Positions 1-8,731 of a stretch of 64,000 nucleotides of DNA are shown piece after piece; the stretch's first letter is position 1, and each line of letters begins with the position of its first letter. Source of the stretch: Bosea sp. OAE506 (GTDB lineage: Bacteria > Pseudomonadota > Alphaproteobacteria > Rhizobiales > Beijerinckiaceae); contig NZ_JBEPOB010000001.1 in the NCBI RefSeq assembly GCF_040546595.1, positions 627,501-691,500 on the forward strand, read 5' to 3'. Below the pieces are notes generated by a model that was given only the letters and a program-made list of their open reading frames with translations, was not told the origin of the DNA and ran no database searches. The translations under genes were made by a program, and so were the position numbers.

Positions 1-343
1 AGGTCGCGTTGCTCACGATGAGGCCAGGCGCCCGCCCGATGCACTCGGCGAAGAGTCCCTGCACGATCAGGCCAACGAAAAGAACGACGGCGAAACTGAC
101 GCCGGCCACTTCGTTCTGGGCCGTCCAACGCGCCTTGAACACCACCGAGAACACAAAGGTATAGACCACGAGCATCGCCATGGGCTGGACCAGCGACCAT
201 GACAACCCGCCGATCGAGCCGCGATAACGCCCGACAATCTCGCGGACGACGAACTTGCGGATTAGTTGCCGATGCGTCCAAGCGTTTGTCAGAGGCGCAA
301 AAACAGGCAGCCTCCTCCAGAACCGATCCGCCATTCGCATCAT
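1..343 (-). CDS. ABC-2 type polysaccharide export permease (Wzm-like), 3' part outside window
   Basis: Translating the reverse strand from ATG at 343 gives 114 residues that run off the left edge. The start reads MMRMADRFWRRLPVF and contains VVREIVGRYRGSIGGL followed by SLVQPMAMLVVYTFVF, the conserved cytoplasmic lead-in and first membrane helix of Wzm/KpsM/TagG permeases; a second helix follows (VLFVGLIVQGLF). The family exports lipid-linked O-antigen or capsule across the inner membrane together with a Wzt ATPase. The GGGG upstream of 343 is a plausible ribosome site. Three in-frame ATGs (343, 340, 334) are possible starts. No ATPase gene is visible here; it may lie beyond the left edge. 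Family call is fairly sure; the exported glycan is unknown. Confidence 0.8.
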   Translation of the reverse strand, partial: MMRMADRFWRRLPVFAPLTNAWTHRQLIRKFVVREIVGRYRGSIGGLSWSLVQPMAMLVVYTFVFSVVFKARWTAQNEVAGVSFAVVLFVGLIVQGLFAECIGRAPGLIVSNAT

Positions 344-460
344 ACCCCGTCTTTGCCGTCCGGACGCGTCGTCGATGGAGAACCGCCTGTGCCGGAAATC
401 TCGACGCCTTGGTCCCAGGCCCATCGATCTGTCTCACTGCGTGCGGCGAACGCTTAGGCG

Positions 461-1528
461 CTATCTCCCACGCAGTCCAGTCGAGCGCAGACCCGAGATC
501 GCCCGCTGTGGCCGCCGCAGATATCGCGCGATCGCACGGGACGGTTCGGCGTTGATGTCATAGGCCAGAGCCGACAGCAGCAGCTGGAGACCGATCGTGA
601 CGTTGATCGCCGACATCATGATGATGCCAAGCGCCGTTGGCTCGCCCGTGATCAGCGCCCTGCCCAGATAGGTCGAGCCCAGCGCGACGCCGAAGCCGAA
701 CATCAGGACGCCAAACAGCGTCCAGATCGTCGCGATGTTGAAGTCCCGCAGAACGTATTGATAGAAGAACCGCGAACAAAAATTCGTCAGATGCTTGCGC
801 AGGAACGGGACCAGGACCTTGCGCGCACTGAGATTGCTGACCTCGTCGCCGTAACGCGCCGGAATCGGCACATCGACGATGACCGCGCGGATCAGGCCCA
901 GTTGAAAGATCAGATCCGATTCGAAGAAAAACCGCCGGTCGATTTTTTCAAAATCGAGTTTGTCGACGACCTTCGCATCGAGACAGGTGTATCCGTTGGT
1001 CGGGTCCATCAACTTCCAGTAACCCGACGACATCTTATTGAGGAAAGACAGCATCGCGTTACCGAAGATTCTGATCTTCGGCATCTGCTTTAGATAATGC
1101 GGGGCGTGAAAGCGGTTTCCCTTGGAGTAGTCGGCGTCGTTCAGACAAACCGGCGCGACCAGGACATCGAGGAAATCAGGGTCCATCTGATCGTCTCCGT
1201 CCATCTTGACGAGGAGATCGTAGTCCTGCGCGGCGGCCCGGTAACCGGTCATCATCGCGCCGCCGACGCCCTGATTGACCTCGTGGGTGATCACCGTGAC
1301 GTTGCAGCCCGCGAACTGCTGGACGACCAGCGCTCCGCTGTTCTCGGGGCATTTGTCATCGACCACGAAGACATGATCGACACGGTCCTTCACGTTACGG
1401 ACGACCGTCTCGATGTGAGCACGCACGCGATAGCACGGGATGATGACAGCGACGGTAAGGCGCGCGGACTGGGCGGCCGGCGCTTCCGCGCCCTCCCCCA
1501 TCTCGGCTGCCAGATCACGGTTCATCAC
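461..1528 (-). CDS. Family 2 glycosyltransferase, dolichol-phosphate-mannose-synthase type, with C-terminal membrane helices
   Basis: The 355-residue protein has a GT-A fold domain (about residues 24-240): VAVIIPCYR opens the first strand, DD at 57-58 and DGDDQMDP at 110-117 supply the nucleotide-sugar/metal-binding acidic residues. Two hydrophobic segments near 262-285 and 300-325 anchor it in the inner membrane. Proteins of this type usually transfer a sugar from a nucleotide sugar to a polyprenyl phosphate or to a growing lipid-linked glycan. It lies downstream of the three-domain transferase on the same strand (142 bases apart) and upstream of the export permease, so it probably belongs to the same surface-polysaccharide transcription unit. 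Donor and acceptor cannot be told from the sequence. Confidence 0.85.
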   Translation of the reverse strand: MMNRDLAAEMGEGAEAPAAQSARLTVAVIIPCYRVRAHIETVVRNVKDRVDHVFVVDDKCPENSGALVVQQFAGCNVTVITHEVNQGVGGAMMTGYRAAAQDYDLLVKMDGDDQMDPDFLDVLVAPVCLNDADYSKGNRFHAPHYLKQMPKIRIFGNAMLSFLNKMSSGYWKLMDPTNGYTCLDAKVVDKLDFEKIDRRFFFESDLIFQLGLIRAVIVDVPIPARYGDEVSNLSARKVLVPFLRKHLTNFCSRFFYQYVLRDFNIATIWTLFGVLMFGFGVALGSTYLGRALITGEPTALGIIMMSAINVTIGLQLLLSALAYDINAEPSRAIARYLRRPQRAISGLRSTGLRGR

Positions 1529-1670
1529 ACGCTGTTCCCATCATGTTCGCCGCGCCGGCCTGGCCGGCGGCGGGTATCATGCAATTGCGACGCGCCTGTC
1601 ACGCATGCAGCCTGGTCAGGCCGAGCCCGGATCGAAGTGAACGCGCCACGCAGGCTGCGACCGCAACAGG

Positions 1671-4600
1671 TCAGCCGGCGCGGACAGCCTCCGCAGCCTT
1701 CATGGCCGCCAGGACCGAAGCTCCCATCGCGGCTCGCGAATAGAACTCCTGCGCAAACGCCATCTGACCACGGGAGCGGGCCATCCAGGCATCGTCGTCG
1801 GTCATCAACAGGCGAAGGGCCTCCGCCAATCCGGCGGCGTCGTCACAAACGGTGACGACCTTGTCAAGACCGATGATGCCCTGCGCGCCGATCGACGTCG
1901 TCACCAGGGGCAGGCCGCGGCTGAGAGCCTCGATGACCTTGCCTTTGACACCGGCGCCGAACCGCAGGGGCACGATCGCTGCGCGATGGCTGTCATAAAG
2001 GGCGGCGAGTGCCTCGTCCGAGATGTAGCCGGTGACGGTGACGGTCTCGCTCTGCAGCGCCTTGACGGCCTCTGTTGGGTTCGATCCGGCCAGAGTGACC
2101 TTGACCGGACCGATGCAGGCCTCCAGCAGCGGCACGACCTCGCTGATCAGGAAAGTGGCGGCATCGACATTGGGTGGATGAGCAAAGCCGGCGACGAAGA
2201 GCAGGCGCTGCTCCTCCGGCTGCGTCACACGTGCCGGGAACGGATCGAAGTAGAACGGCACGATGCCCCGCGCCAGGATCTGGGGCGCCGAAAGCCGAAC
2301 CGTGGTCGCCTCCTCCTCGGAGGGATAAATCACGACATCGAAATTGCGCCAGACCGAGCGCTCCAGATGTTCCATCTGGTCGGCATCGGCCATCAGCTGC
2401 CGGTCACCCGATTGTCCCGCCTGCATCCGCATGCGCATGTAATGCAGATCAACGCCGTAATAGCTGCGCACGGCCCGGGTCCGCCGGAACAGCTGCGGGA
2501 TGATGTCAGCCGCAATCTCAGGCCTGATCGCCAGGAGGTGATCCAGCTGCTGGCCGTTGCGCTGCATCCAGGTGTCGAAGTCCTCGGGAGTACGGCCGTC
2601 CAGAACCTCGATGCCGCGCCGCTCCAGCGCCGAAACGTAGAACGGATTATGGGCGCGGTTGTGCGGCCAGAACTTGACGACCCACCCTGCGTCCAGCAGG
2701 CCATCCATGATGCCCATGACACTGCGCGATCCGGCATCCCTGTCGGGCTCGGGCGTGTAATGGTCGACCACAAGAATGTTCTTGCGGCGGCTGTCGTGAT
2801 CGCACGCGCGCCCGACGGAAGCGGCGTCGGCGAAATGCCTGGCATCCAGGATCTCGGCCCAGCGCTCGCGCATGCGCGTCTGGTTGACGAGCTGGTGCGC
2901 CTTGATCCCACTGCCCGTGTCGGTGCCGTGGGACATGCCTTCGAGATGGACCACGACGGAGCGTGGCTCGTAGAACACCTTGAGACCCTTCTGCCGCACT
3001 CTGAACGCCAGATCGACATCCTCGTAATAGGCCGGCAGGAAGGCCTCGTCGAACCCGCCCAGCTCGGCGAAAAGGTCGCTGCGGACCATGAGCGCGGCGC
3101 CCGAGCAGTAGTCCACCTCTCGGAGATAGTTGTACCGCGGCAGATTCGGATCGTCGCCGCGGCCATAGTTCCAGCCGGCGGCGTCGCGCCAGATGATGCC
3201 ACCGGCTTCCTGCAGCCGACCATCCGGAAAGATCAGCTTCGAACCGGCCATCCCGATATCCGGGCGCATTTCGAGCAGGCTCACAAGCGCATCGACCGCT
3301 TCAGGTAGCACCAGCGTGTCGTTGTTGAGCATGAAGATGTACCGGCCGCGCGCCAGTGTCGCGGCATGGTTGCAGCTGCGCAGGAAGCCGAGATTGGTCT
3401 CGTTGCGGATAAACCGGATGCCCTCGATCCTGCCGAGAAGCGACATGTCCTCGTCGCCCCGATAGGCGTCGTCGACGACGATCACCTCGATGGAGCAGTT
3501 CGGCGCGTTCTTCGCGATCGAATCCAGGCAATCATAGGTGATGCCGAGATTTCCATAGGTCGAGATGACGATCGAGACAACAGGCGCATCGACCGATGTC
3601 GGCAGCCGGAGCGAAACAATGCGCTCGGCGAGGTACGCACCCGCAGTTTCCGCCGACTGGTTCGGGACCGCCTGGAGGTTCGGTTGCCTCGCTTGCGGCG
3701 ACACGCCAGCGCCCTGGCCAGCCGCGACTGGCTTTGCAGCGCCGGTCCTGCGAACGATCCGCCTGGCCAACCGCAACGGCCTCGTGACGCGCCAGCTGAG
3801 GGACCGGGCGATCGCATCGAGATGGGCCTGCTTGAGGTCCCGCTCCTGTTCGCTGCGGCTCAGGTTCCCGGCAAGGGTCGTGTTGGCGAGCTCAAGATCG
3901 CTGTTACGGCCAAGCAGCGCCTGGTTTTTATCCTCGACACGCTGCGCGGACGCCTTGAGTTCATCGAGCGCTCGTCTGCTCTGGTCGAGCAGGCCTCTCT
4001 CGTTCGCAAGAAGATTCAACAGGTGCGTCTGCTCGTGATCGCTTCTTGCAGCCTGATCGAGCACCACCTGCTTCAGGTGGTCCTGCTCCCGCTGGTAGGC
4101 CTCGGCCTGGTCAGACACGACTTGCCGGACGTGGTCATACTCGGCCTGCAGGCGCCTTATATCGCCCCTCAGCATCAGCTCGGTGCCGACGCCGCGGCAG
4201 GCAAGACCCAGCCGCTCGAAGAACAGCTCGATCATCGACCAGGTCGGCTCGTCGGCTTCGAAGAAGCGGCGCAGCTCCGGCGAGGACTGGGTTCCGTAGG
4301 CGAGAACACCCAGGCCATGGCCATGGCGGAATTCCGTCGTGACGTAGCGCTCGCGCAACTCCGCCCAGAACTTCCAGACGCCGAAATCGCCCTCGCGAAC
4401 CTGCGTGTCGTGGAACAGGACGATCGCCCTGTCGCTCAGCTTCGGCTGCCAGGTCTCGAAGTCGTTTCGGACCGCCTCATAGGTGTGCAGTCCATCGATA
4501 TGGAGCAGGTCGATCGAGCCGTCGGCGAACTGCGTGACGGCATCCTCGAAGCGCGCCCGGACCAGGGTCGAGAACGCGGAAAAATGCGCCTGATTGTGCT

Positions 4601-4901
4601 CGGACACCTCGTTGAAAATAGTGTCGCTATAGGCGCCAGCATGCTCGTCTCCCTGCCAGGTGTCCACCGCAAAGCAGCGTGTGTCCAGGGACAGGGATGT
4701 CACGGCCTGACAGACGGCGCTGTAGGAATCGCCCTTGTGCGTCCCGAGCTCGACGAAGGTTCGCGGCTGAAACGCCCCGACAAGAAAAAACGCGAAAGGG
4801 ATGTGGGACTGCCAGGACGGCACATCAGTCAGCCTGATCGGCCGGGCGAAGACATGCTCGCGGGCAAAATCCCCGACGACGCTCAAGAATGTATCCTTCA
4901 T
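1671..4901 (-). CDS. Multidomain methyltransferase-coiled coil-GT2-GT4 protein
   Basis: This 1076-residue protein joins four modules. Residues 1-240 form a class I SAM methyltransferase of the Methyltransf_24/cephalosporin-hydroxylase-like type (ELGTHKGDSY at 51-60, LLHIDGLHTY at 132-141, FHD at 163-165). Residues 248-365 are a heptad-rich coiled coil ending in SLSWRVTRPLR, a junction motif often seen before surface-polysaccharide transferases. Residues 440-690 are a GT2 domain (VSIVISTYG, VVDD, LNNDT at 525-529, EDVDLAF). From about 715 to the end is a GTB-fold GT4-like domain with the donor-site signature GAGVKGKVIEALSRGLP. I chose ATG 4901 because AGGA lies five bases upstream; an in-frame ATG at 4949 has no ribosome site. 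It likely adds at least two sugars and a methyl group to a surface glycan, perhaps as a chain-capping enzyme; that role is inferred. Confidence 0.8.
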   Translation of the reverse strand: MKDTFLSVVGDFAREHVFARPIRLTDVPSWQSHIPFAFFLVGAFQPRTFVELGTHKGDSYSAVCQAVTSLSLDTRCFAVDTWQGDEHAGAYSDTIFNEVSEHNQAHFSAFSTLVRARFEDAVTQFADGSIDLLHIDGLHTYEAVRNDFETWQPKLSDRAIVLFHDTQVREGDFGVWKFWAELRERYVTTEFRHGHGLGVLAYGTQSSPELRRFFEADEPTWSMIELFFERLGLACRGVGTELMLRGDIRRLQAEYDHVRQVVSDQAEAYQREQDHLKQVVLDQAARSDHEQTHLLNLLANERGLLDQSRRALDELKASAQRVEDKNQALLGRNSDLELANTTLAGNLSRSEQERDLKQAHLDAIARSLSWRVTRPLRLARRIVRRTGAAKPVAAGQGAGVSPQARQPNLQAVPNQSAETAGAYLAERIVSLRLPTSVDAPVVSIVISTYGNLGITYDCLDSIAKNAPNCSIEVIVVDDAYRGDEDMSLLGRIEGIRFIRNETNLGFLRSCNHAATLARGRYIFMLNNDTLVLPEAVDALVSLLEMRPDIGMAGSKLIFPDGRLQEAGGIIWRDAAGWNYGRGDDPNLPRYNYLREVDYCSGAALMVRSDLFAELGGFDEAFLPAYYEDVDLAFRVRQKGLKVFYEPRSVVVHLEGMSHGTDTGSGIKAHQLVNQTRMRERWAEILDARHFADAASVGRACDHDSRRKNILVVDHYTPEPDRDAGSRSVMGIMDGLLDAGWVVKFWPHNRAHNPFYVSALERRGIEVLDGRTPEDFDTWMQRNGQQLDHLLAIRPEIAADIIPQLFRRTRAVRSYYGVDLHYMRMRMQAGQSGDRQLMADADQMEHLERSVWRNFDVVIYPSEEEATTVRLSAPQILARGIVPFYFDPFPARVTQPEEQRLLFVAGFAHPPNVDAATFLISEVVPLLEACIGPVKVTLAGSNPTEAVKALQSETVTVTGYISDEALAALYDSHRAAIVPLRFGAGVKGKVIEALSRGLPLVTTSIGAQGIIGLDKVVTVCDDAAGLAEALRLLMTDDDAWMARSRGQMAFAQEFYSRAAMGASVLAAMKAAEAVRAG

Positions 4902-5363
4902 AGCGATCCTACGCGATCCCAAACCAATTCCACATTTCGATAGAGTCATCTGAGCCGCAAAACGGGCGACAAGGATTGCCGCGAACTCAAAGGCATTTGC
5001 AGGCTTCCAGTCAGTGAACCACCGCCCTCATAACGCGCCCCGTGGCGACCTGCCTGCTGCCATCTGGCAGATCGGCGGCGATTGAAGGGAGATGGGGCCA
5101 GTTGTCAATGCGCTGATGAGCCCAAAGCCCGGCGGCGTCGAGTCCGTCTGGCGTGGTCGAAACCACATCCTCCATGACCCATCTGATCAGGCGGTGCCGC
5201 TGGGTCTGGTGCCGTGCCGACCGCCAATCCGCCTGCTCGGCCAGGACTGGCCTGACCATCGCGGACACGACCAGACGTTCTCCGTTGGCACGCCTGCCAC
5301 GATGTTATAAATCGACTGCACACAACGCCAGAAGGGGAGCGGCTTCGCGCGCCGGCGGACGAA
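4902..5363. other. Divergent intergenic region between the fusion transferase and WbqC genes
   Basis: This 462-base gap carries the promoters for both flanking genes. A small open frame on the minus strand (5268 to 5011, 85 codons, five tryptophans, MSAMVRPVLAEQ at its start) is protein-like in composition but has no ribosome site and no family I recognise; it could be the remnant of a lost gene. The right end (about 5280-5440) is visibly AT-richer than the surroundings. I see no RNA gene or repeat. Confidence 0.5.
5285..5312 (+). promoter_or_regulatory. Possible sigma-70 promoter for the WbqC gene
   Basis: TTGGCA at 5285-5290 is followed after 15-16 bases by TATAAAT (5306-5312), giving a near-consensus -35/-10 pair about 50 bases upstream of the WbqC start. 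Spacing is slightly short, so this is tentative. Confidence 0.35.
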
Positions 5364-6104
5364 ATGTTCAAAAATACTAGCAAAAAAACGATTGCGATCT
5401 TGCAATCAAACTATATTCCATGGAAAGGTTATTTTGACATCGTTTCCGCCGTTGATGAATTCCTGATCTTCGACGACGTTCAATTTACAAAGCGCGACTG
5501 GCGAAACCGCAACCTCATCGTTCAGGATGGCAAGTTGTTATGGCTGACGATCCCCGTCAACACGAAGGGAGCGTTCCACGCCTCGATTGCTGATGTGACG
5601 ATCGCCGAGCCCAACTGGGCCCGCAAGCACTGGATGAGCATCGTTCACGCCTATCGCAAGGCGCCCTATTACGGCGAGATCGGGCCCCAACTCGAGACAC
5701 TGTACTCGGAGGCCGGCAAGTTCGAGCGCCTCACGGACGTCAACCTGCATTTCATCCGTGGCCTGACGACGATGATCGGCCTTTCAACGACGTTCTTGCG
5801 CACCGATATCGTGCCCCGACAGGCGGCCGACCCGACGGGGCGCCTGGTTGAAATCTGCGTCGCACGTCAGGCGAGCCTTTATCTGTCCGGACCGGCTGCG
5901 AAATCCTACATCGAGCAGCCGCAGTTCGACGCGGCACATGTAGATGTGGTTTACGCCAATTACGCGGGTTACCCGGTCTATGACCAGGCGATGGAGCCCT
6001 TCGAGCAGGGCGTCAGCATCATCGACACGCTGATGCGCTGCGGGCCGGCATCGACCTTCGCTCAACTCAAATCAAACCCGGTTCCGTCCGGCTTGTTCGA
6101 ATGA
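5364..6104 (+). CDS. WbqC family protein
   Basis: The 246-residue product opens with KKTIAILQSNYIPWKGYFD, the signature of WbqC-like proteins (named after an O-antigen locus gene), and keeps the following FDDVQFTKRDWRNRN block and PVNTKG. The family is around 230-250 residues and is usually found among sugar aminotransferases and glycosyltransferases; the reaction has been proposed to modify an amino sugar (for instance N-acylation or N-acyl modification) but is not established to my knowledge. Its first 25 codons are unusually AT-rich for this genome, suggesting recent transfer of the region. It faces the RffA-type aminotransferase gene tail to tail across 235 bases that contain no gene I can support, and may act on that enzyme's product. 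Confidence 0.85.
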   Translation: MFKNTSKKTIAILQSNYIPWKGYFDIVSAVDEFLIFDDVQFTKRDWRNRNLIVQDGKLLWLTIPVNTKGAFHASIADVTIAEPNWARKHWMSIVHAYRKAPYYGEIGPQLETLYSEAGKFERLTDVNLHFIRGLTTMIGLSTTFLRTDIVPRQAADPTGRLVEICVARQASLYLSGPAAKSYIEQPQFDAAHVDVVYANYAGYPVYDQAMEPFEQGVSIIDTLMRCGPASTFAQLKSNPVPSGLFE

Positions 6105-6339
6105 TCTCCCCACCTTTTCGCCGCGCTTGCGCCGGAGGCCGGATCGGGCGTCCGCCGCATGCGAGGGGGCTGTAGCATTGGGGAGGATCGGCCTGACCGA
6201 CGGGTCGTTCGGCAAGTCCGGGTCATCAGGCAGGCTATTCTCCGCTGCCTGCGACGGCACGGCGCCGATCGGCTCGATCTGGCGATACCCCGTCTCCGCA
6301 GGATGCCAGGCGGGCCTCCTGCAGACGCCGGCGACGCGC

Positions 6340-7494
6340 TCAGACCGTCGCCGGAGCGTTCTCGAGGGCCCTCGTCATCACATCGATGATGTAGCTTTGA
6401 TCGCCCTCGTCTAGCTGCACATGCAGCGGCAGCCTGATCAGCCGCGACGCGATGCTGTCCGTCACCGCCATCGTCGAGCCGAGCCGCCCGAACCGCAGGC
6501 CGGCAGGGGCGCTGTGCAGCGGCACATAATGGATGATCGAACTCACGTTCTCCGCCCTGGCGCGGGCAAGCACCCGGTCGCGCTCGCAGGCTTCCGAGAC
6601 CAGCAGAAAGAAGATGTGACCGTTATGGGCGCAGTGCGAGGGAATGGTCGGGCACCGCGCGACACCGGCATTATGCTTGTGCTGAAACGCCGTCTGGTAG
6701 CGGTTCCAGATTTCGAGCCGCGATCGCGTGATTTCCGCGCCGCTCTCCAATTGCTTCAACAGGAAGGCTGCGATGATATCGCTCGGCAGGAATGACGACC
6801 CCACATCGACCCAGCTATATTTCGCGACTTCCCCGCGCTCGAACTTGGCCCTGTCAGTGCCTTTTTCCCAGATGATTTCCGAACGTTCGCGCAGCGAGGG
6901 ATCGTTGACGATGAGCGCGCCGCCCTCACCCGACATGATATTCTTCGTTTCGTGAAAGCTGAAAGCCGACATGTGACCGATCGAGCCGAGAGGCCGGCCC
7001 TTATACGTCGCAAACATGGCCTGCGCCGCATCTTCGATCACGAACAGACCATGCCTCGCGGCAATGCTCATGATCGCGTCCATCTCGGCCGCGACACCGG
7101 CATAGTGCACGACGCAGATCGCCTTGGTTTTGGGGGTGATGGCCGCCTCGATCAGTGTTTCGTCGATATTCAGCGTGTCTTCCCTGACATCGACGAACAC
7201 AGGCGTCGCACGACGAAGCACAAATGCATTGGCCGTCGAGGTGAACGTGAATGAGGGCATGATCACTTCATCACCGGGCTCCAGTCCTGCCAATATGCCC
7301 GACATTTCAAGCGCCGCAGTACAGGAATGGGTCAAAAGCGCTTTTGAGCCGCGAATGTAGTTCTGAAGCCAATTATGGCACTGTTTCGTATAGCTACCAT
7401 TGCCCGATATGTGACGACGCTCGATGGCATCGAGTATTGCCTCTACTTCGCTTCCGGCAAGCGTCGGTCGATTGAAAGGGTAAGCTTTAGTCAT
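6340..7494 (-). CDS. rffA: dTDP-4-amino-4,6-dideoxygalactose transaminase (RffA/WecE family)
   Basis: The 384-residue protein matches the RffA/WecE branch of DegT-fold PLP aminotransferases along its length: FNRPTLAGSE at the N-terminus, LLTHSCTAALEMS, GDEVIMPSFTFTSTANAFVLR, and the PLP-lysine block SFHETKNIMSGEGG (Lys about residue 180). The enzyme transfers an amino group from glutamate to dTDP-4-keto-6-deoxy-glucose to give dTDP-Fuc4N, a precursor for O-antigens and related glycans, in the cytoplasm. The usual partners RmlA and RmlB are not in this window. The gene is divergent from the zinc-ribbon methyltransferase gene, with a 223-base shared upstream region. Exact sugar product is inferred from family similarity. 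Confidence 0.88.
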   Translation of the reverse strand: MTKAYPFNRPTLAGSEVEAILDAIERRHISGNGSYTKQCHNWLQNYIRGSKALLTHSCTAALEMSGILAGLEPGDEVIMPSFTFTSTANAFVLRRATPVFVDVREDTLNIDETLIEAAITPKTKAICVVHYAGVAAEMDAIMSIAARHGLFVIEDAAQAMFATYKGRPLGSIGHMSAFSFHETKNIMSGEGGALIVNDPSLRERSEIIWEKGTDRAKFERGEVAKYSWVDVGSSFLPSDIIAAFLLKQLESGAEITRSRLEIWNRYQTAFQHKHNAGVARCPTIPSHCAHNGHIFFLLVSEACERDRVLARARAENVSSIIHYVPLHSAPAGLRFGRLGSTMAVTDSIASRLIRLPLHVQLDEGDQSYIIDVMTRALENAPATV

Positions 7495-7717
7495 TCGCTG
7501 TATCCGACCTGTTCTCTATCGGTTCCGACAATCGATATCGTGGAGCGCCTCGCCGCGACGCATTTTTTTCTGCTCCGTTTCTGCCTTGGTTGCGCCAAAA
7601 GCGCAAGCAAGGGGCAGCAAGCGTCGCTGCGATTGCACGGGCTCGCAAAACAGGGCATGGACCGGCCTCAGCGAGGGTCTGCGGTCGCGCTGACAGCCCC
7701 CAGTCAGGGAACGGATA

Positions 7718-8590
7718 ATGAAAGCTTGTCTCACCTGCGGGGCGCGCGCAATCGACATCGATTGGCGCTGTCTGACCTGCGGGTATCAGCCGCAGTCCAT
7801 CGATGGCTTTCATGCTTTCGCGCCCGAGCTCGCGCTCGAGAATGACGGGATGTCATCGGACGCGCACAGTGGCCTCGATTCCGTGCAGGATCGCAGCTTC
7901 TGGTTCCGCGCGCGCAACCGCCTCATTGCCGGTCTGGTCGGCCGCTACGCGTCGGATGCCCGTCAGGTGCTGGAGGTCGGTTGCGGCACGGGATATGTGA
8001 CGATGGCGCTGCAGGACGTGCTCCCGGCGGCCAGCATCGTTGCGACCGAAATCTATGCCAACGGGCTTCCTTATGCGGCGGCCCGTCTGGGACACGGCGT
8101 CCAGCTGATGCAGATGGACGCGACGCGCATACCATTCGTCGAGGAATTCGATCTGGTCTGCGCGTTCGATGTCGTGGAACACATCACCGACGACGAGCAG
8201 GCCATCGCGGCGATGGCGAAGTCGCTGAAGCCGGGCGGCCAGCTGTTTCTGTCCGTGCCCCAGCACCAGTGGCTCTGGAGCCAGGTCGACGCCTTCTCGC
8301 ACCACAAGCGCCGCTATGCCCGGCGGGAACTCGCGCAGAAGTGCCAGCGTGCGGGACTGTCGATCGTGACGCAGACCTCGTTCGTGACCACGCTCCTGCC
8401 GCTGATGTTTGCCAAGCGACTGGCGGAGCGAAAGCGCTCACTGGTCAATCCGGCCAGCGAGCACACGCTTCCCGGGTCGGTCGATCGTCTCTTTGCAGGT
8501 ATGCTCGACGTCGAAAGGCGGCTGATCATGGCCGGGTTCCCGCTTCCCGTCGGTGGCTCGCGGTTTGTCCTTGCCCGCAAGGCAGCCTGA
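7718..8590 (+). CDS. Class I SAM-dependent methyltransferase with N-terminal zinc ribbon
   Basis: The 290-residue protein begins with CxxC (residues 4-7) and a second CxxC (about 18-21), a rubredoxin-like zinc ribbon, followed by a Rossmann methyltransferase: LEVGCGTGY (motif I, near residue 87), DLVCAFDVVEHI (acidic and post-motif II) and LKPGGQLFLSVPQH (motif III). C-terminal residues 190-285 form a family-typical extension with a hydrophobic patch. Proteins of this layout are common in polysaccharide loci and methylate sugars or lipid-linked intermediates; substrate is unknown here. It begins the plus-strand genes of the glycan locus and is followed after 141 bases by the dioxygenase gene. 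Confidence 0.85.
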   Translation: MKACLTCGARAIDIDWRCLTCGYQPQSIDGFHAFAPELALENDGMSSDAHSGLDSVQDRSFWFRARNRLIAGLVGRYASDARQVLEVGCGTGYVTMALQDVLPAASIVATEIYANGLPYAAARLGHGVQLMQMDATRIPFVEEFDLVCAFDVVEHITDDEQAIAAMAKSLKPGGQLFLSVPQHQWLWSQVDAFSHHKRRYARRELAQKCQRAGLSIVTQTSFVTTLLPLMFAKRLAERKRSLVNPASEHTLPGSVDRLFAGMLDVERRLIMAGFPLPVGGSRFVLARKAA

Positions 8591-8731
8591 CCTTTGCTCG
8601 TCGGCGCATGACGGAGCGTCTGATCGCCCTTTCCTGCGAGCAAACATCATGATAGCCGACCGACAAGATCAGCTGCAGGCCGCTTCGTCGATCATGGTCG
8701 AGAAGGCTTGGATCATTCAAGGAGGTTCTCG

